Positions 23,324-33,520 of a DNA stretch of 64,000 nucleotides are shown here, in pieces. Location: the NCBI RefSeq assembly GCF_024323335.1, contig NC_066581.1:299792536-299856535 (forward strand), in the 5' to 3' direction. Both the position numbers and the translations under genes were made by a program. Each line of letters opens with the position of its first letter. Position 1 is the first letter of the stretch. The notes beneath the pieces are model-generated. The model worked only from the letters and a program-made list of their open reading frames with translations, did no database searches and was not told the DNA's origin. The DNA comes from Lathyrus oleraceus (taxonomy: Eukaryota > Streptophyta > Magnoliopsida > Fabales > Fabaceae).

Positions 23324-23806
23324 AATTTGGCTCTGAACATGTAAAATGAGACTCTGATAAAAACAAATACACTTCTGCCTCTGACTCTGATACTTCTACC
23401 AAGTTAAGAAGATATCTGAGTTAGAAATCTTCAGAAATCCTTTGGTATTCCTGAAGATCAGATACATCAACGCGTGGGGAACATGCGTCTAATCCTAGAA
23501 CTTCTAGACAGCTGTCAAAAGAAATCAAAGGTCAGAACGCTTGAAATCTCCTCGAGCAGTGTGCTTACTGTTGGGATTAGACATTCATTAATGAGCTGTA
23601 ATCATTTTTCCCCCAAACGTGCTATTTTGGTTTTTGTGCTAACGCTGGTATGTGTGTCGTTTTGCATGTGTTTTTACCCTTAGTATATAAACACTTTCTC
23701 TCACTTTTCACACTTATCACTCTCACTCACTCTAAAACCCTAAACCCTCTCTCGAAGTTTTCTCTGCAACTCCTTCAGTTCTTCATCTTCTTCATCAATT
23801 TTCTTC
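23324..23806 (+). promoter_or_regulatory. pol-ORF3 intergenic region with promoter-like and splice-like signals
   Basis: About 480 noncoding bases. TATATAAA at 23684-23691 is followed by a leader rich in CT and CAC, a telo-box-like AAACCCTAAACCCT at 23735-23748, more CT-rich sequence, and the ORF3 ATG at 23807. The layout (TATA, pyrimidine-rich leader, telo-box, ATG about 115 bp later) matches many plant gene promoters. Alternatively, the pyrimidine tract ending in CTCCTTCAG (near 23780) could act as a 3' splice site for a subgenomic RNA. Neither is proven. Confidence 0.5.
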
Positions 23807-26302
23807 ATGAATCCTCAAGAGCAAGCAGTTTTTAACTTCTCCCAACAAATGGAAGCCGCTTCTAATCCCCAAACCTCAAACACTCAAACACCCATGGTTG
23901 TAGACGTCACCACGACCCCAGTCTACAAAGAACCTCACATTTTGGAACGCGAACAACACATAAACCTTTCAACTCCCTTTGAAGATTTAGATGTACTGTG
24001 TGAATCGCTGGTGGATTTTGAGAACTTAAGAAGAAACGGTGTTGATCTTACTGAAGATCTTCGCAAGCAAGGTTGGGAAAACTACTTCAACAGATTGTAT
24101 GGTCCAATCTATCCTCTTCTGGTGAAGGAGTTCTGGAGATGTGCAGATGCTGATGACCAGTTCATTGTCTCGTTTGTTCTGGGTGTGAAGATTGTCATCA
24201 CTGAAGCATCAATTGCTTCCTTGCTAAACATGGAGAAAGCTGGAGGTAAAAGGATTTACAACATTCCTCCAAGGTCCAAGCGCATCACAGAAGTCATTAA
24301 CCCTACAATCTTCAAAGCAAATGTTGAAGGAAACCCCTCTAAGAACAAGGAGCTTCACCAGAACCTCCGAGTTTGGCTGAAGATTATTCTGGGAACAATC
24401 CATCATCGTCCAGCCTCCAACTCTTCAGATTATATCAATGCTGATCAGAAATGCATCTTATATTGCATTCAGAAGGGTATTCCGATCAACCTCCCTGTTC
24501 TCCTCTTCAGATATCTGAGGGATTCAGTCAGAGAAACGAGGAATAATATGAAGCCCAGATCCTACATTCCTCTGGGAAGATTGCTCTCTGATGTCTTCAT
24601 TGAGCATGGCTTGGTAGATGCTCTGGAGAAGACCAGATGTATGGATGATCTGACAATTGATGTGGGAAAGCCTCTGAATGCCAAAAATCTGAGGAGTATG
24701 GGAATCATCAAAGACATCAGAGTCAAGCCCACTATGGAAGTGACCTGGGAAGCTCTGAAGGATCAGAGGAAGATGCCTCATGGCCTTGAAAGGTTCTTCA
24801 AGAATGAACCCAGAGATGCCATTGCCATCTACCTTCAGGATCGTCTGGATGAAGGCATTGATATTTCTGATTTCCGCCTTGAAGACTGTCTGGACTCCGT
24901 AGAAGATTTGGTCAGATACAAAAGAGGTCTTTCTGAGAAGAAGATAGCTGAGGAAGCAAGGAAGGCAAAGAAAGCCAGACTTGGAGAAACCTCTGGCACC
25001 AAAGCTTCAGCACCTCTGAATGTCTCTTCTGGTAAGTCTATTCCTCCTGTCTCTTCTGAATCTATAATGGCTTCCTCTAACCCTCTCTCCTCTCAACCAA
25101 TATATACCACCTCTGAAATACCACCTTCAACCATCAGAACCTCTCAACCTCCACCTGTTCTAAAAATTGCTCGTACTTTCACAACAACCTCTGACCCTAA
25201 TCAACTATATCACCACAGCTCTTCCTCATCCTCTGAATATGAATCACCCCCTTACCTTTCCCCTTCTTCTGACCAAGAGTTATCTGATCATGAGTCCTCT
25301 GATCAAGAACACTCTGACCCAAACTCCCCAACAATAGCGGAAATTTATGCTAAAAATTTCGCTCCACAACCCTCAACACAATCTGAAGTAACCTCACCCC
25401 TCCAAACTTCACTTCCACCACAACAAACAACAACCTTACCCTCTGAAACTCAACCATCTGATCCCTTCACCTCTAATATCACTCCACCAATCCTTCCCGC
25501 TGTCCCAGAACCAGACTCTGACCCTTTAGACCTAAATCCTCTATATGCTTCATCCCCCAGTCTTCAACCAGACGCAGATTCTGAACTTCAAGCAGAATCT
25601 GAACCTCAACAAACTGAACCTCAACCTCTAAATCTCAGCCCTCAAAACTCTCCACCTCATTCACCTGAACCTGAACCTGAACTTACCATACCTACCCTTG
25701 AGGAGGCCATTATACAGGTTGCAGAAGCTTCAGTCCAGAAGATCAAGTCTCTGGCTAAAAACTCTGAAGTAAGTGATGATCCTAAATCTGTTAGGACACA
25801 CTGGAACAGAGTCATTAGTTGGATGACCTCTGAGTCTTATAGGCTGAAGAGTATCTCTGAACAAGTCAGAAATGGCTACATCAGAGACTCTGAGGAAAGA
25901 CTCCAAGAGAGACTGGCTAGAGAAGCTGAGGCCAGAAGGTTAGAGGAAGAAAGATTGGCTAGGGAAGCTGAAGAAGAAGCTAAGAGGTTGGAAGAAGAAC
26001 GCCTGGCAAAGGAAGCAGAACTTCTAAGGATTCAGGAAGCTGAAGCCAAGGCTAAGGCAGATGCAGAAGCCCAAGCTGCTGCTGAAGCTGAAGCTCAGCA
26101 GGCTCTGATTCAGGGGGAGTCTTCCTCTGCGATCCCTCTGATTCTTAACACTCTGAAAGAGATCAAGCAAGATCAGCAAGAGATAAAGAAAGATCAGAAT
26201 GAGCTTCGTGCCAGGATGGACAAGCAAGATGCTCTGAATGAAAACATCCAGAACATGTTTGCCATGTTGCTTCAGAGACTTCCTCAACCTCCAAACCCTT
26301 AG
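23807..26302 (+). CDS. SIRE ORF3 (env-position protein), intact
   Basis: 831 residues in one open frame from ATG at 23807. Function unknown; in SIRE-type elements this ORF is called env-like because of its position. Residues about 80-330 form a compact region (KEFWRCADADDQFIVSFVLG, then GVKIVITEASIASLLNMEK) of a kind often labelled a putative plant transposon protein domain. Residues about 400-640 are low-complexity, rich in S, P, T, Q and E. Residues about 695-770 are an E/A/R/K coiled coil with repeats of LAREAEARRLEEERLA, followed by a heptad-like tail. I see no signal peptide and no clear membrane segment, so a classic envelope role is not supported. It begins 483 bases after the pol stop, in the same frame as pol (position 2 modulo 3). 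Confidence 0.9.
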   Translation: MNPQEQAVFNFSQQMEAASNPQTSNTQTPMVVDVTTTPVYKEPHILEREQHINLSTPFEDLDVLCESLVDFENLRRNGVDLTEDLRKQGWENYFNRLYGPIYPLLVKEFWRCADADDQFIVSFVLGVKIVITEASIASLLNMEKAGGKRIYNIPPRSKRITEVINPTIFKANVEGNPSKNKELHQNLRVWLKIILGTIHHRPASNSSDYINADQKCILYCIQKGIPINLPVLLFRYLRDSVRETRNNMKPRSYIPLGRLLSDVFIEHGLVDALEKTRCMDDLTIDVGKPLNAKNLRSMGIIKDIRVKPTMEVTWEALKDQRKMPHGLERFFKNEPRDAIAIYLQDRLDEGIDISDFRLEDCLDSVEDLVRYKRGLSEKKIAEEARKAKKARLGETSGTKASAPLNVSSGKSIPPVSSESIMASSNPLSSQPIYTTSEIPPSTIRTSQPPPVLKIARTFTTTSDPNQLYHHSSSSSSEYESPPYLSPSSDQELSDHESSDQEHSDPNSPTIAEIYAKNFAPQPSTQSEVTSPLQTSLPPQQTTTLPSETQPSDPFTSNITPPILPAVPEPDSDPLDLNPLYASSPSLQPDADSELQAESEPQQTEPQPLNLSPQNSPPHSPEPEPELTIPTLEEAIIQVAEASVQKIKSLAKNSEVSDDPKSVRTHWNRVISWMTSESYRLKSISEQVRNGYIRDSEERLQERLAREAEARRLEEERLAREAEEEAKRLEEERLAKEAELLRIQEAEAKAKADAEAQAAAEAEAQQALIQGESSSAIPLILNTLKEIKQDQQEIKKDQNELRARMDKQDALNENIQNMFAMLLQRLPQPPNP

Positions 26303-26776
26303 GCACTTAGGATTTTTTTTTTTTTTTGTTTGTTTGCCTAAGTGTTTTTGCTTCTGTCTTTCTTTTCAGCTCTGATATTCTGTTGAATCTAATGTTTTGA
26401 CTGCTGTTTGCCATTGTGCTTTTTTAATGAAGTGTTTTTCTCTTTATTACTCTTTTTTTATGCCTTTTTGATTATGCCAAAAAGGGGGAGAAATTATTAA
26501 ATAGCTCTGATGAAAATTATGTCTAAAACCTTAAGCATTCTGCAACAATTATAGAAATAGTTCTGATATAAATAGCTCTGATTAAATAATAGCTCTGATT
26601 AAATAACTCTAACATTAAAATTAAGAAATTGCAGAAAGTTTTCAGAAATCTTATTGCTTGGAAAGCTCTGGTAAGAACTTCTGAACTCCCTAGTACTAAC
26701 TCAGGGGGAGCTTTTGTCTATCTGATCTAATATTTTTCATGTTTCATCTGATAATTTTATTTGTTTTGTCATCATC
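26303..26776 (+). other. SIRE 3' untranslated region with extra polypurine-like tract and AGCTCTGAT repeats
   Basis: Noncoding. A T-run (26311-26326) follows the ORF3 stop. AAAAAGGGGGAGAAATT near 26476-26492 is a near copy of the true polypurine tract about 300 bases upstream of it. Between them is a cluster of TAGCTCTGAT or TAGTTCTGAT phrases, two in the tandem form AGCTCTGATTAAATA, and another purine patch TCAGGGGGAGC near 26700. Confidence 0.75.
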
Positions 26777-26789
26777 AAAAAGGGGGAGA
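26777..26789 (+). promoter_or_regulatory. Polypurine tract of the SIRE element
   Basis: AAAAAGGGGGAGA ends one base before the 3' LTR start TGTAAGAAC. It is the expected plus-strand primer. Confidence 0.95.
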
Positions 26790-26790
26790 T

Positions 26791-27875
26791 TGTAAGAACA
26801 AAAAGTGTTCTACAACAGACTCCATGATTTTGATGATAACAAAGGATGAAACCAAAAATGGCACCCTAACGAAAAGTTTCTAAGTGTGCAGGGTTCTAAA
26901 GAAAGAAGAAATAAATCTGATGATGTCATCAGATGCAAAACAAAATCAGATGCAAAATCTCAAGTATCAGAAGCATCTAAAGTGGAATCTCGTTTCAAGA
27001 AGCTCTGACTCTGGACAAAACTACAAAGTATCAGAAGCATCTGAACATGAAGTAAAGTCTAGAAGCTCTGACTCTGAACAAATGTCCTCTGTAAACTCTG
27101 AAGTTATCAGCGCCATCTGAACTTTCAAGAGATAACATCAGAAGCCAGTTTCTCCAGATACACAAAGACTCTAATCAGAATTGTTAATCATGATGAAGTA
27201 ACGTTTAAGCCAAGTTAAAGTTCTGCAAATGGATTTCCTCAATTAGAAAGAGACGTTAATCTCCACTTCCAAGAGAGAAGATACTAATTGTGGTAAGTTG
27301 TCACTTCTAAGAGAAAAAGTCTACTGCAGAAGCTATTAATGGAATGGCGTAACTACATCTCAATATCCAACAGATTCAACGCTACTTCAACTCTACTTCA
27401 ACTCCTATAAATAGAGAAGAAATCTCATTCAGTAAACAGAAGAAATCACTAGCCAAAACCATACTGAAATTATATCACGCTCAAGAAAAACATCTTTGTT
27501 CTTCAAAGAATTTCACTAAGCTTTTGCTTATCAAGTGAAAAATTTGTTCTTAAGTTTGTAATATTTGCTTTCTTAGAAGCACTCTAGATTACACATCTTG
27601 TATCTAATTTTTATTTGATTTCCTCAAGTGACTCTTTGTAGTCTGTAGACTTGAGAGGACTAAGAGATTTTCTTCTCTCTTAGGGGTTGTTTGTAATCTT
27701 TCAAGATTAGTGGATTAAGTCCTTGTTGAAGGCGAAATCACCTTGGCCGGGTGGACTGGAGTAGCTTTGTGTTATAAGCGAACCAGTATAAAATCATTGT
27801 GTGATTTCATTTTGCAAAAAGCGCTTATTTTTCAAACAATTCAAACCCCCCCCTTTCTTGTTTTTCTCACCTTCA
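26791..27875 (+). mobile_element. 3' LTR of the SIRE/Maximus element
   Basis: 1085 bp, nearly identical to the 5' LTR (one substitution, one C of length difference). It ends ...CACCTTCA and is followed by the AAATG duplication. Confidence 0.97.
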
Positions 27876-27880
27876 AAATG
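27876..27880 (+). repeat. Target site duplication of the SIRE element, right
   Basis: AAATG, identical to 17384-17388. Confidence 0.95.
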
Positions 27881-30624
27881 TACATTTCATCAATCCCCTA
27901 AATCTAGTAGTATTGGTCAAACAAAAGTCAAATCAACCACGATCAAGGCCAAAAAGAAAGTCAAACATCAAAAGACCTTAAAAATGGCTCAACATAATTT
28001 TCAAGCATTTATTCAATTAAAAATCAAATTAAAAAATGAATAAAAATGCATTTTAAAATGGACAAAATCTCAAATCTCTTCAAAGCTCCAAATAAATGGC
28101 CAAGGGATTTATGTTAGGTCAAACAAGGTCAAATGACCTTAGACAAAAAAAATTATGATTTTTGGAAAGTCGGAAGTATTTAAAAATATTTAAAGCAAGT
28201 CAAAAATCATTTAATTCATGGAAAATATCAAAATTAATCCAAAAAATTATTTTAATTCAAAGTATGGAAGAGAAAAATATTTAAATATTTTTGGTGAAAG
28301 TCCCAGATACTTTGGGTTAAAAATGAAATTAATATATATTAAACAAAATAAAGGGATTAAATGAAAAATCAGAATTAAAATAGAAAAAAGAAAAAACGAG
28401 GACCATGAGATCTCCCTCATTAATTGAGGTGGTAGATCTGATGGCCAAGCATGTATCATCCATCATAGTCCACAGTCAATGCGCATGTACAAGTGGTAAT
28501 CAGAAGGAGTGGTCAAGATTAAAACATTTTAAATAAATCAGATGGTTGGAGACACACCAACACATCACCGGAGCCCTAGATCCGGTTGTCTTCTCCGGTG
28601 GACCTTGCCGGAATGGTCCACCCTCAACCATTCAGAAAATGAAAAGTAAGGACACTATTTTAAAGAGGAAAAGCTCAGGAGCTCGAATATGGCCTCAATT
28701 TTGTCCAATTCGAAATATATTGAGAGATATGAGGAATTGAATTTGAGGTGCACGATCTGAGTTGCTTCGATTTGACCTCAAAGCAACTCAATCTTGTTGC
28801 ATATATTGGTAGGATTTCATACAACCAATAATCAAAGAGAATAAATGAGAATTGGGTGAGAATCGAAGGCTTAAAGTTTGGAAAAATTACCTTTGGGTAG
28901 CAAGGCTTTGGCTTGATCTCAATGTGAATCCACTTGGTTCTTCCTCCTTATGCTTGCAGTGATAAATTGAGATGAAAATGAAAATGAATCCTTGGAATTT
29001 GAATCCCAAAACAGAAGGAGAAATTCAAACTCTATTTCAAAGAAATCTTCAAGGAATTCTATGAAGTAGGGTTCTGACATGGCTGGGCACAACTTGGGCA
29101 GGTATGCATGTTATTCTTGAAGCAATGCACTTGTATTTATAGGCTATGAAATTAAGTTTTGCACCATTCCAAAAATTGTCAAGCAACATTTGTGCATCAT
29201 GCATGACATTGAATTAGGCCCAACCAATGATGCAATCCACTTCCAAATTGGGCACATCTGGTACTGAAGTCCTCACATGGAAGCATGCAAAAGGAATTAA
29301 TCATTTGAGTGCAAAAGTTGCCAAAATAAACCCAACAAAGGAACCATGCGCAAATCCCTCAAGTTTTGTTAAAATTAAGCAATATTGGATGCTTTGGAAA
29401 GGTGACATCAAGGGTAACAACTTTGATGTTGAATACTTTTCCATTTGGAGCTTGGATCATGACGAAGTTTGAGGTGGAAGTTTGAGAAATTAAACATAGT
29501 TGAAAAATTTCTAAGTCCCAAGTCAAATGATCACTTCTTCCACCTTGAATAAATTTTGATATGAGCTTAAAATGGAAATGGTTTCTTCACCAAAGTTGTA
29601 GATCTTTCATTCCTTTTCAATATGGTCACAAATTTGACACCATTTGGATTTGGCATGAGGGAGTTATGGATTTTAGAACTTGAGGAAAATTGTTTGTTCA
29701 ATGGTAATGACCCAAAAACATGCCCTTTCAAGTTGAATTTGACATTTCTAAAAGAATAAAAGTTGGAGAAGACATATCTAAATTGATCATAAAACTTGGA
29801 TGGCCTTCATATCATAAAAATTGAGCAAGTTATGGTCTTTAGAAGTTGACCTCCTAACTAGGGCACATACAAAATGACCTATAATCTTTCACCATAAAAA
29901 TGACTTTCCAAGTAAAATTAGCTCTTTATGCCAACACGAAAGTTATTTGGAATGTCATAAATAGTAACTTTGGTCTTGGAATAATTTTCATATGATAGAA
30001 ATTGTAGGAGATAGGGTCTAGGGAACCCTAGTTTTGACCAGTTGACTTTCTCTGGTCAACTTCTTTGAACCAACTTGCAAACTTGAAGCTCTATTGATCT
30101 TTGGGACTCATGGGGGATCATTTATGATTGAGATTATGTATAGTAAAGTATACCTTGATATTTGTGACCAATTGTTGAAGAAAATTGCTGAGGAAGTCAC
30201 ACAAGATACCTAGATGAATTAGGGCTTCCAAGGCAAATAGGCTTCAAACTCTTGATGAATTCTTGATCAAATTGGAAAATTAAGAACATGGGGATCCATA
30301 TATGATGTTTTTAACCAATGTGTACCACTGTTGGATTGATCTCTTTGCATTGAGGGTCTCAAACCCTAGTTGTGAGCTTGATATGGCACAGATGGATGTA
30401 TACACTACCTACAAAAGGAACAAAGACACATAGAGACATATTTTTTGTATTTTGGTTACTAAACAAAAGAAAATAAAGTATGATACAATCAAATATGCTT
30501 GGTGATATCTTCCAATACAAACCCAATGAATGTGGGGTAAGGAGGATGCTAAGGTGTGATCCTAAAGTCAATGCAAATGATGAGATAACATGAGGGATCT
30601 TAGGGTCATTATTGGGGTCTTACA
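27881..30624 (-). mobile_element. Solo Ogre-B LTR, minus strand, second segment
   Basis: Continues the LTR broken by the SIRE insertion: TACATTTCATCAATCCCC here follows the same context as at 63650 in the other minus-strand LTR. On the minus strand it includes a TATA box (plus-strand TATTTATA at 29134-29141). It reaches the LTR start, seen at 30607-30624 as the reverse complement of a TGTAAGACCCC start. No gene is seen; the short reading frames are chance. Confidence 0.9.
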
Positions 30625-31380
30625 GAGACAAACGTAGTAACAGCCAATACTCCATAATACTAAATTTCCATGGTTCATCCACTATACTATCCATATCCAT
30701 ATGTGTCGGCAGCCCAACTCTAACAACCAATTAAGTACCAACCGCAATACCAACAATCTCCTCAAGTTCAACAACAACAATAACAACAACAAAAACCTCA
30801 AGGAAAAGCTCCCAAAGGAAGAACACAAATAATAAAGGCCCAAACTAGAACCTCCGAAGGAATCAAGGGAAGAATCAAAACCAAAACCAGAATTGGAACT
30901 AGATGCGTTCTTAGTATACCTAGATTCTAGTACCATATTCTGAATTATTCTCTTATCTTGTGCACGTAGGAGTAATTGCTCCTAAGAAAATTCCACCAGC
31001 AGTGTATCCATTTAGCCCACATCATAACCCTAATGTATCTTGTGCTTTCCACGCAGGATATATCGGGCATACAATCGGGGATTGATATGTGTTTAAAAAC
31101 AAGGTATAATACCTCACTGATCAAAACATTTTGTCCTTCACCAATGAAAAGCCGAACGTGAAGGTGAATCATTTTCCTAATCATGGTAATCAGATAGTGA
31201 ATGCTATTATTGAGGTGGATAGTTCAGAAGTGGTCCGTTTGGTAGAGGATGTGAAGACCCTGTGGTCGGTCATTTTTAAGAGTATGCAGAAGCATAATGC
31301 ATTGGCAAGTGTGCACAATAATTATGAAGTGTGCAAGGTTGAGCTTGAAAGATGTGAAGAACTCAAGGACTGCGTCTAAG
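30625..31380 (+). pseudogene. Ogre-A gag, C-terminal part
   Basis: The right-hand GAGAC duplication (30625-30629) is followed by gag sequence again. A CAA- and AAC-rich run (30750-30800) is the Q/N-rich linker also seen in Ogre-B at 42760-42845. CAFHAGYIGHTIGD at about 31048-31089 is a damaged zinc-knuckle region. The open stretch after it holds VNHFPNHGNQIVNAI, matching Ogre-B ANPLPTHGNPSVN. It has many stops. Confidence 0.75.
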
Positions 31381-32462
31381 AGTTGATGGATTAAGGCACC
31401 TTGCAATTTTCCATAAATAAAGTATTGGAGGAAGTTTCAGTAATCAAGCCCATTAAAATTGTTTATCGTAAGAAACAAGTAGAAGCTCTGATCAAGAAAG
31501 TTCAACCCATTGTATTTCATGTTCCCTCACCATTTCCGCATTAGAATTCCAAGCCTATGCTATGGAGGTATAATTTATTGTATCAATTATTGGTAAAGAA
31601 GTTCAGACTCTTAGGGTAGAAATAACCAATATATCTGATCCTAGAGGGATGACACACAACGGTCACGTGTTCGCACCAAAATATACTCCAAAAGTGGTTC
31701 ATAAAATAGTTCCTTTGCCTCAGGTAGAGGAATTTGTTTGCGTTCCTAGCACTGTGGTTAGGGCACCTAATTCTTCTACAACAAAAGATAGTTCTGGTAA
31801 TTCTACAGAAGCAGCGAATTCAAAAGGGAAGGAAGTAATCAGTGAGAAAGAGCAAGTTGAGAAGATCATTTATGCTATAGAGGGGCAGGAATTATTAAAG
31901 TTGGTCAAACGAAGTGATTTCAAGATTGTCGACCAACTGGGTCAAACTCCATCGAAGTATCAATCTTGTAATTATTTCTTATCTCAGAAGCTCATAGAAA
32001 GGCTCTTCTGAAGGTGCTTAATACGGCTCATGTAATGAAGGATATCTCGGTAGATCAGTTCGATGACATGGTAGCCAATATTTTTGCGAGCAGGTTCTTC
32101 GGTTTCAATGAGGCCGAGTTGACAGCTGAAGGACATAATCATAACAAAAACCTACATATTTGTGTGACTTGTGCATACACTTTAATCTCGAGGGTCCTAG
32201 TTGACACTGACTCTTCGCTTAATGTCTTACCTAAAATCATATTAAGTCAACTGTAGTATGAGGGACCAAAGTTGAGAACAAGTGCTTTGATGTCCGATCT
32301 TTTGATGGATCTCAGAGGAAGGTTATTGGGGAAGTTGATTTTCCAATATGTGTGGGTCCCCACTAGTTTACCATCACCTTACAAGGGATAAATATCCATC
32401 CTGCCTACAGTTTCCTACCAAGGACGACATGGATCCATGTAGTCTGCAGCGTCACTTCCACT
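31381..32462 (+). pseudogene. Ogre-A protease region, decayed
   Basis: Open pieces at 31649-32011 and 32014-32256. The first ends with KIVDQLGQTPSKYQS, and the second has DQFDDMVANIFASRF followed by VLVDTDSSLNVLPK. The aspartic protease triad, DTGS in Ogre-B, reads DTDS here (32203-32214), so the glycine is lost. Stops and frameshifts separate the pieces. The protease would have cut gag-pol into mature proteins, but this copy cannot. Confidence 0.8.
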
Positions 32463-33520
32463 TTGCAGCAAAAGCTGAAGTTCTTGTTTAAGGACAAGCT
32501 TGTCATCGTTTGCGGTGAAGAGGATACCATAATCAGTGAGTTGTCTTCTTTCAGATACGTGGAAATTGGGGAGGGAATATCTGAGGTTCCATTCCAAGGT
32601 TTAGATTTTGAAGAAGTTAGCTCCGCCTCTACCAATCAGAGAATATCTACAACCTCAGTGTCGTCATTAGCCAAGAGTGCCAAGCAGACTTTGGAGAGTG
32701 GTCCTCTTCCAGGATGGGGTCAGATTGTAAGAGTCTCTAAGAATCATGTTCCCTTTGGGTTGGATACCAACATTGTTGAACATTGTATACCGATCAAGCC
32801 TGAATGCCTTCCGGTAGAGCTGAAACTTCGCAGAACCCGACCCGACATGGAATTGAAGATCAAAGATGAGGTTAAGAAGCAGTTCGATAATGACTTCCTA
32901 TCTATCATGGAATATCCTCAGTGGATTGATAATATTGTTCTAGTGGCAAAGAAGGATGGGAAAGTTTGAATGTTTGTAGACTATTGTGATCTCAACAAAG
33001 CAAGCCTAAAAGATGACTTTCCTTTGCCGCATATTGATGTTTTGGTAGATAACACCTCTCTACATTCAGTCTTTTCTTTCATGGACGGTTTCTTAGGGTA
33101 TAATCAAATCAAGATGGCTCCAGCTGATATGGAGAAAATAACTTTCATCACACCCTAGGGAACTTACTGCTATAAAGTAATGCCTTTTGGTTTGAAAAAC
33201 ACAGATGCATAATATCAACATGCTATGATGACTCTTTTCCACGACATGATCCATAAGGAGATTGAAGTGTATGTAGACAATATAATTTCTAAGTCCAAGA
33301 CTGAGGATAACCACTTGGACCATTTAAGGAATCTATTTTCCAGACTAAAAAAAATCCAGCTAAGGCTGAATCCAGCTAAGTGCACTTTCGAAGTATATTC
33401 TGGCAAGCTATTGGGGTTCATAGTGAGTCAAAGAGGTATTGAGGTTGATCCAGACAAAGTACGAGCCATTCAAGACATGCTAGCTCCCAGAACTGAGAAA
33501 GAGGTATGAGTTTTCCTTGG
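32463..33520 (+). pseudogene. Ogre-A reverse transcriptase, with protease-RT spacer deleted
   Basis: The 168-codon frame at 32463-32969 runs from the end of protease (PGWGQIVRVSKN) directly into the RT entry region (GLDTNIVEHCIPIKPECLP). In Ogre-B about 760 bases, including the putative intron, separate these two places. So Ogre-A lost the spacer by an in-frame deletion. RT continues to 33509 with stops at 32967 and 33157 and frameshifts. The catalytic YVDD is YVDN (33270-33281), a lost aspartate. It also carries YNQIKMAP and FGLKN. Confidence 0.85.

Larger units (their letters stand above)
17389..27875 (+). mobile_element. SIRE/Maximus-lineage Ty1/copia retrotransposon, nearly intact
   Basis: A complete 10.5-kb element with two LTRs, an initiator-methionine tRNA primer site, gag, pol in copia order (protease, integrase, RT, RNase H), a third ORF in the env position, a polypurine tract and a perfect 5-bp target duplication. 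Integrase before RT makes it copia. The third ORF and the AAAAAGGGGGAGAT tract place it in the SIRE/Maximus group. It lies inside the solo Ogre-B LTR. Almost identical LTRs point to a very recent insertion. The gag-pol frame change may be a translational frameshift or a small mutation. Confidence 0.95.

Noticed and set aside
23734..23748. Telomere-type sequence AAACCCTAAACCCT
   Set aside because: Only two repeats, in a promoter-like setting. It is better explained as a telo-box than as a telomere remnant.
30682..30936. Minus-strand frame rich in leucine and serine
   Set aside because: It is the antisense of the CAA/AAC-rich gag linker of Ogre-A.
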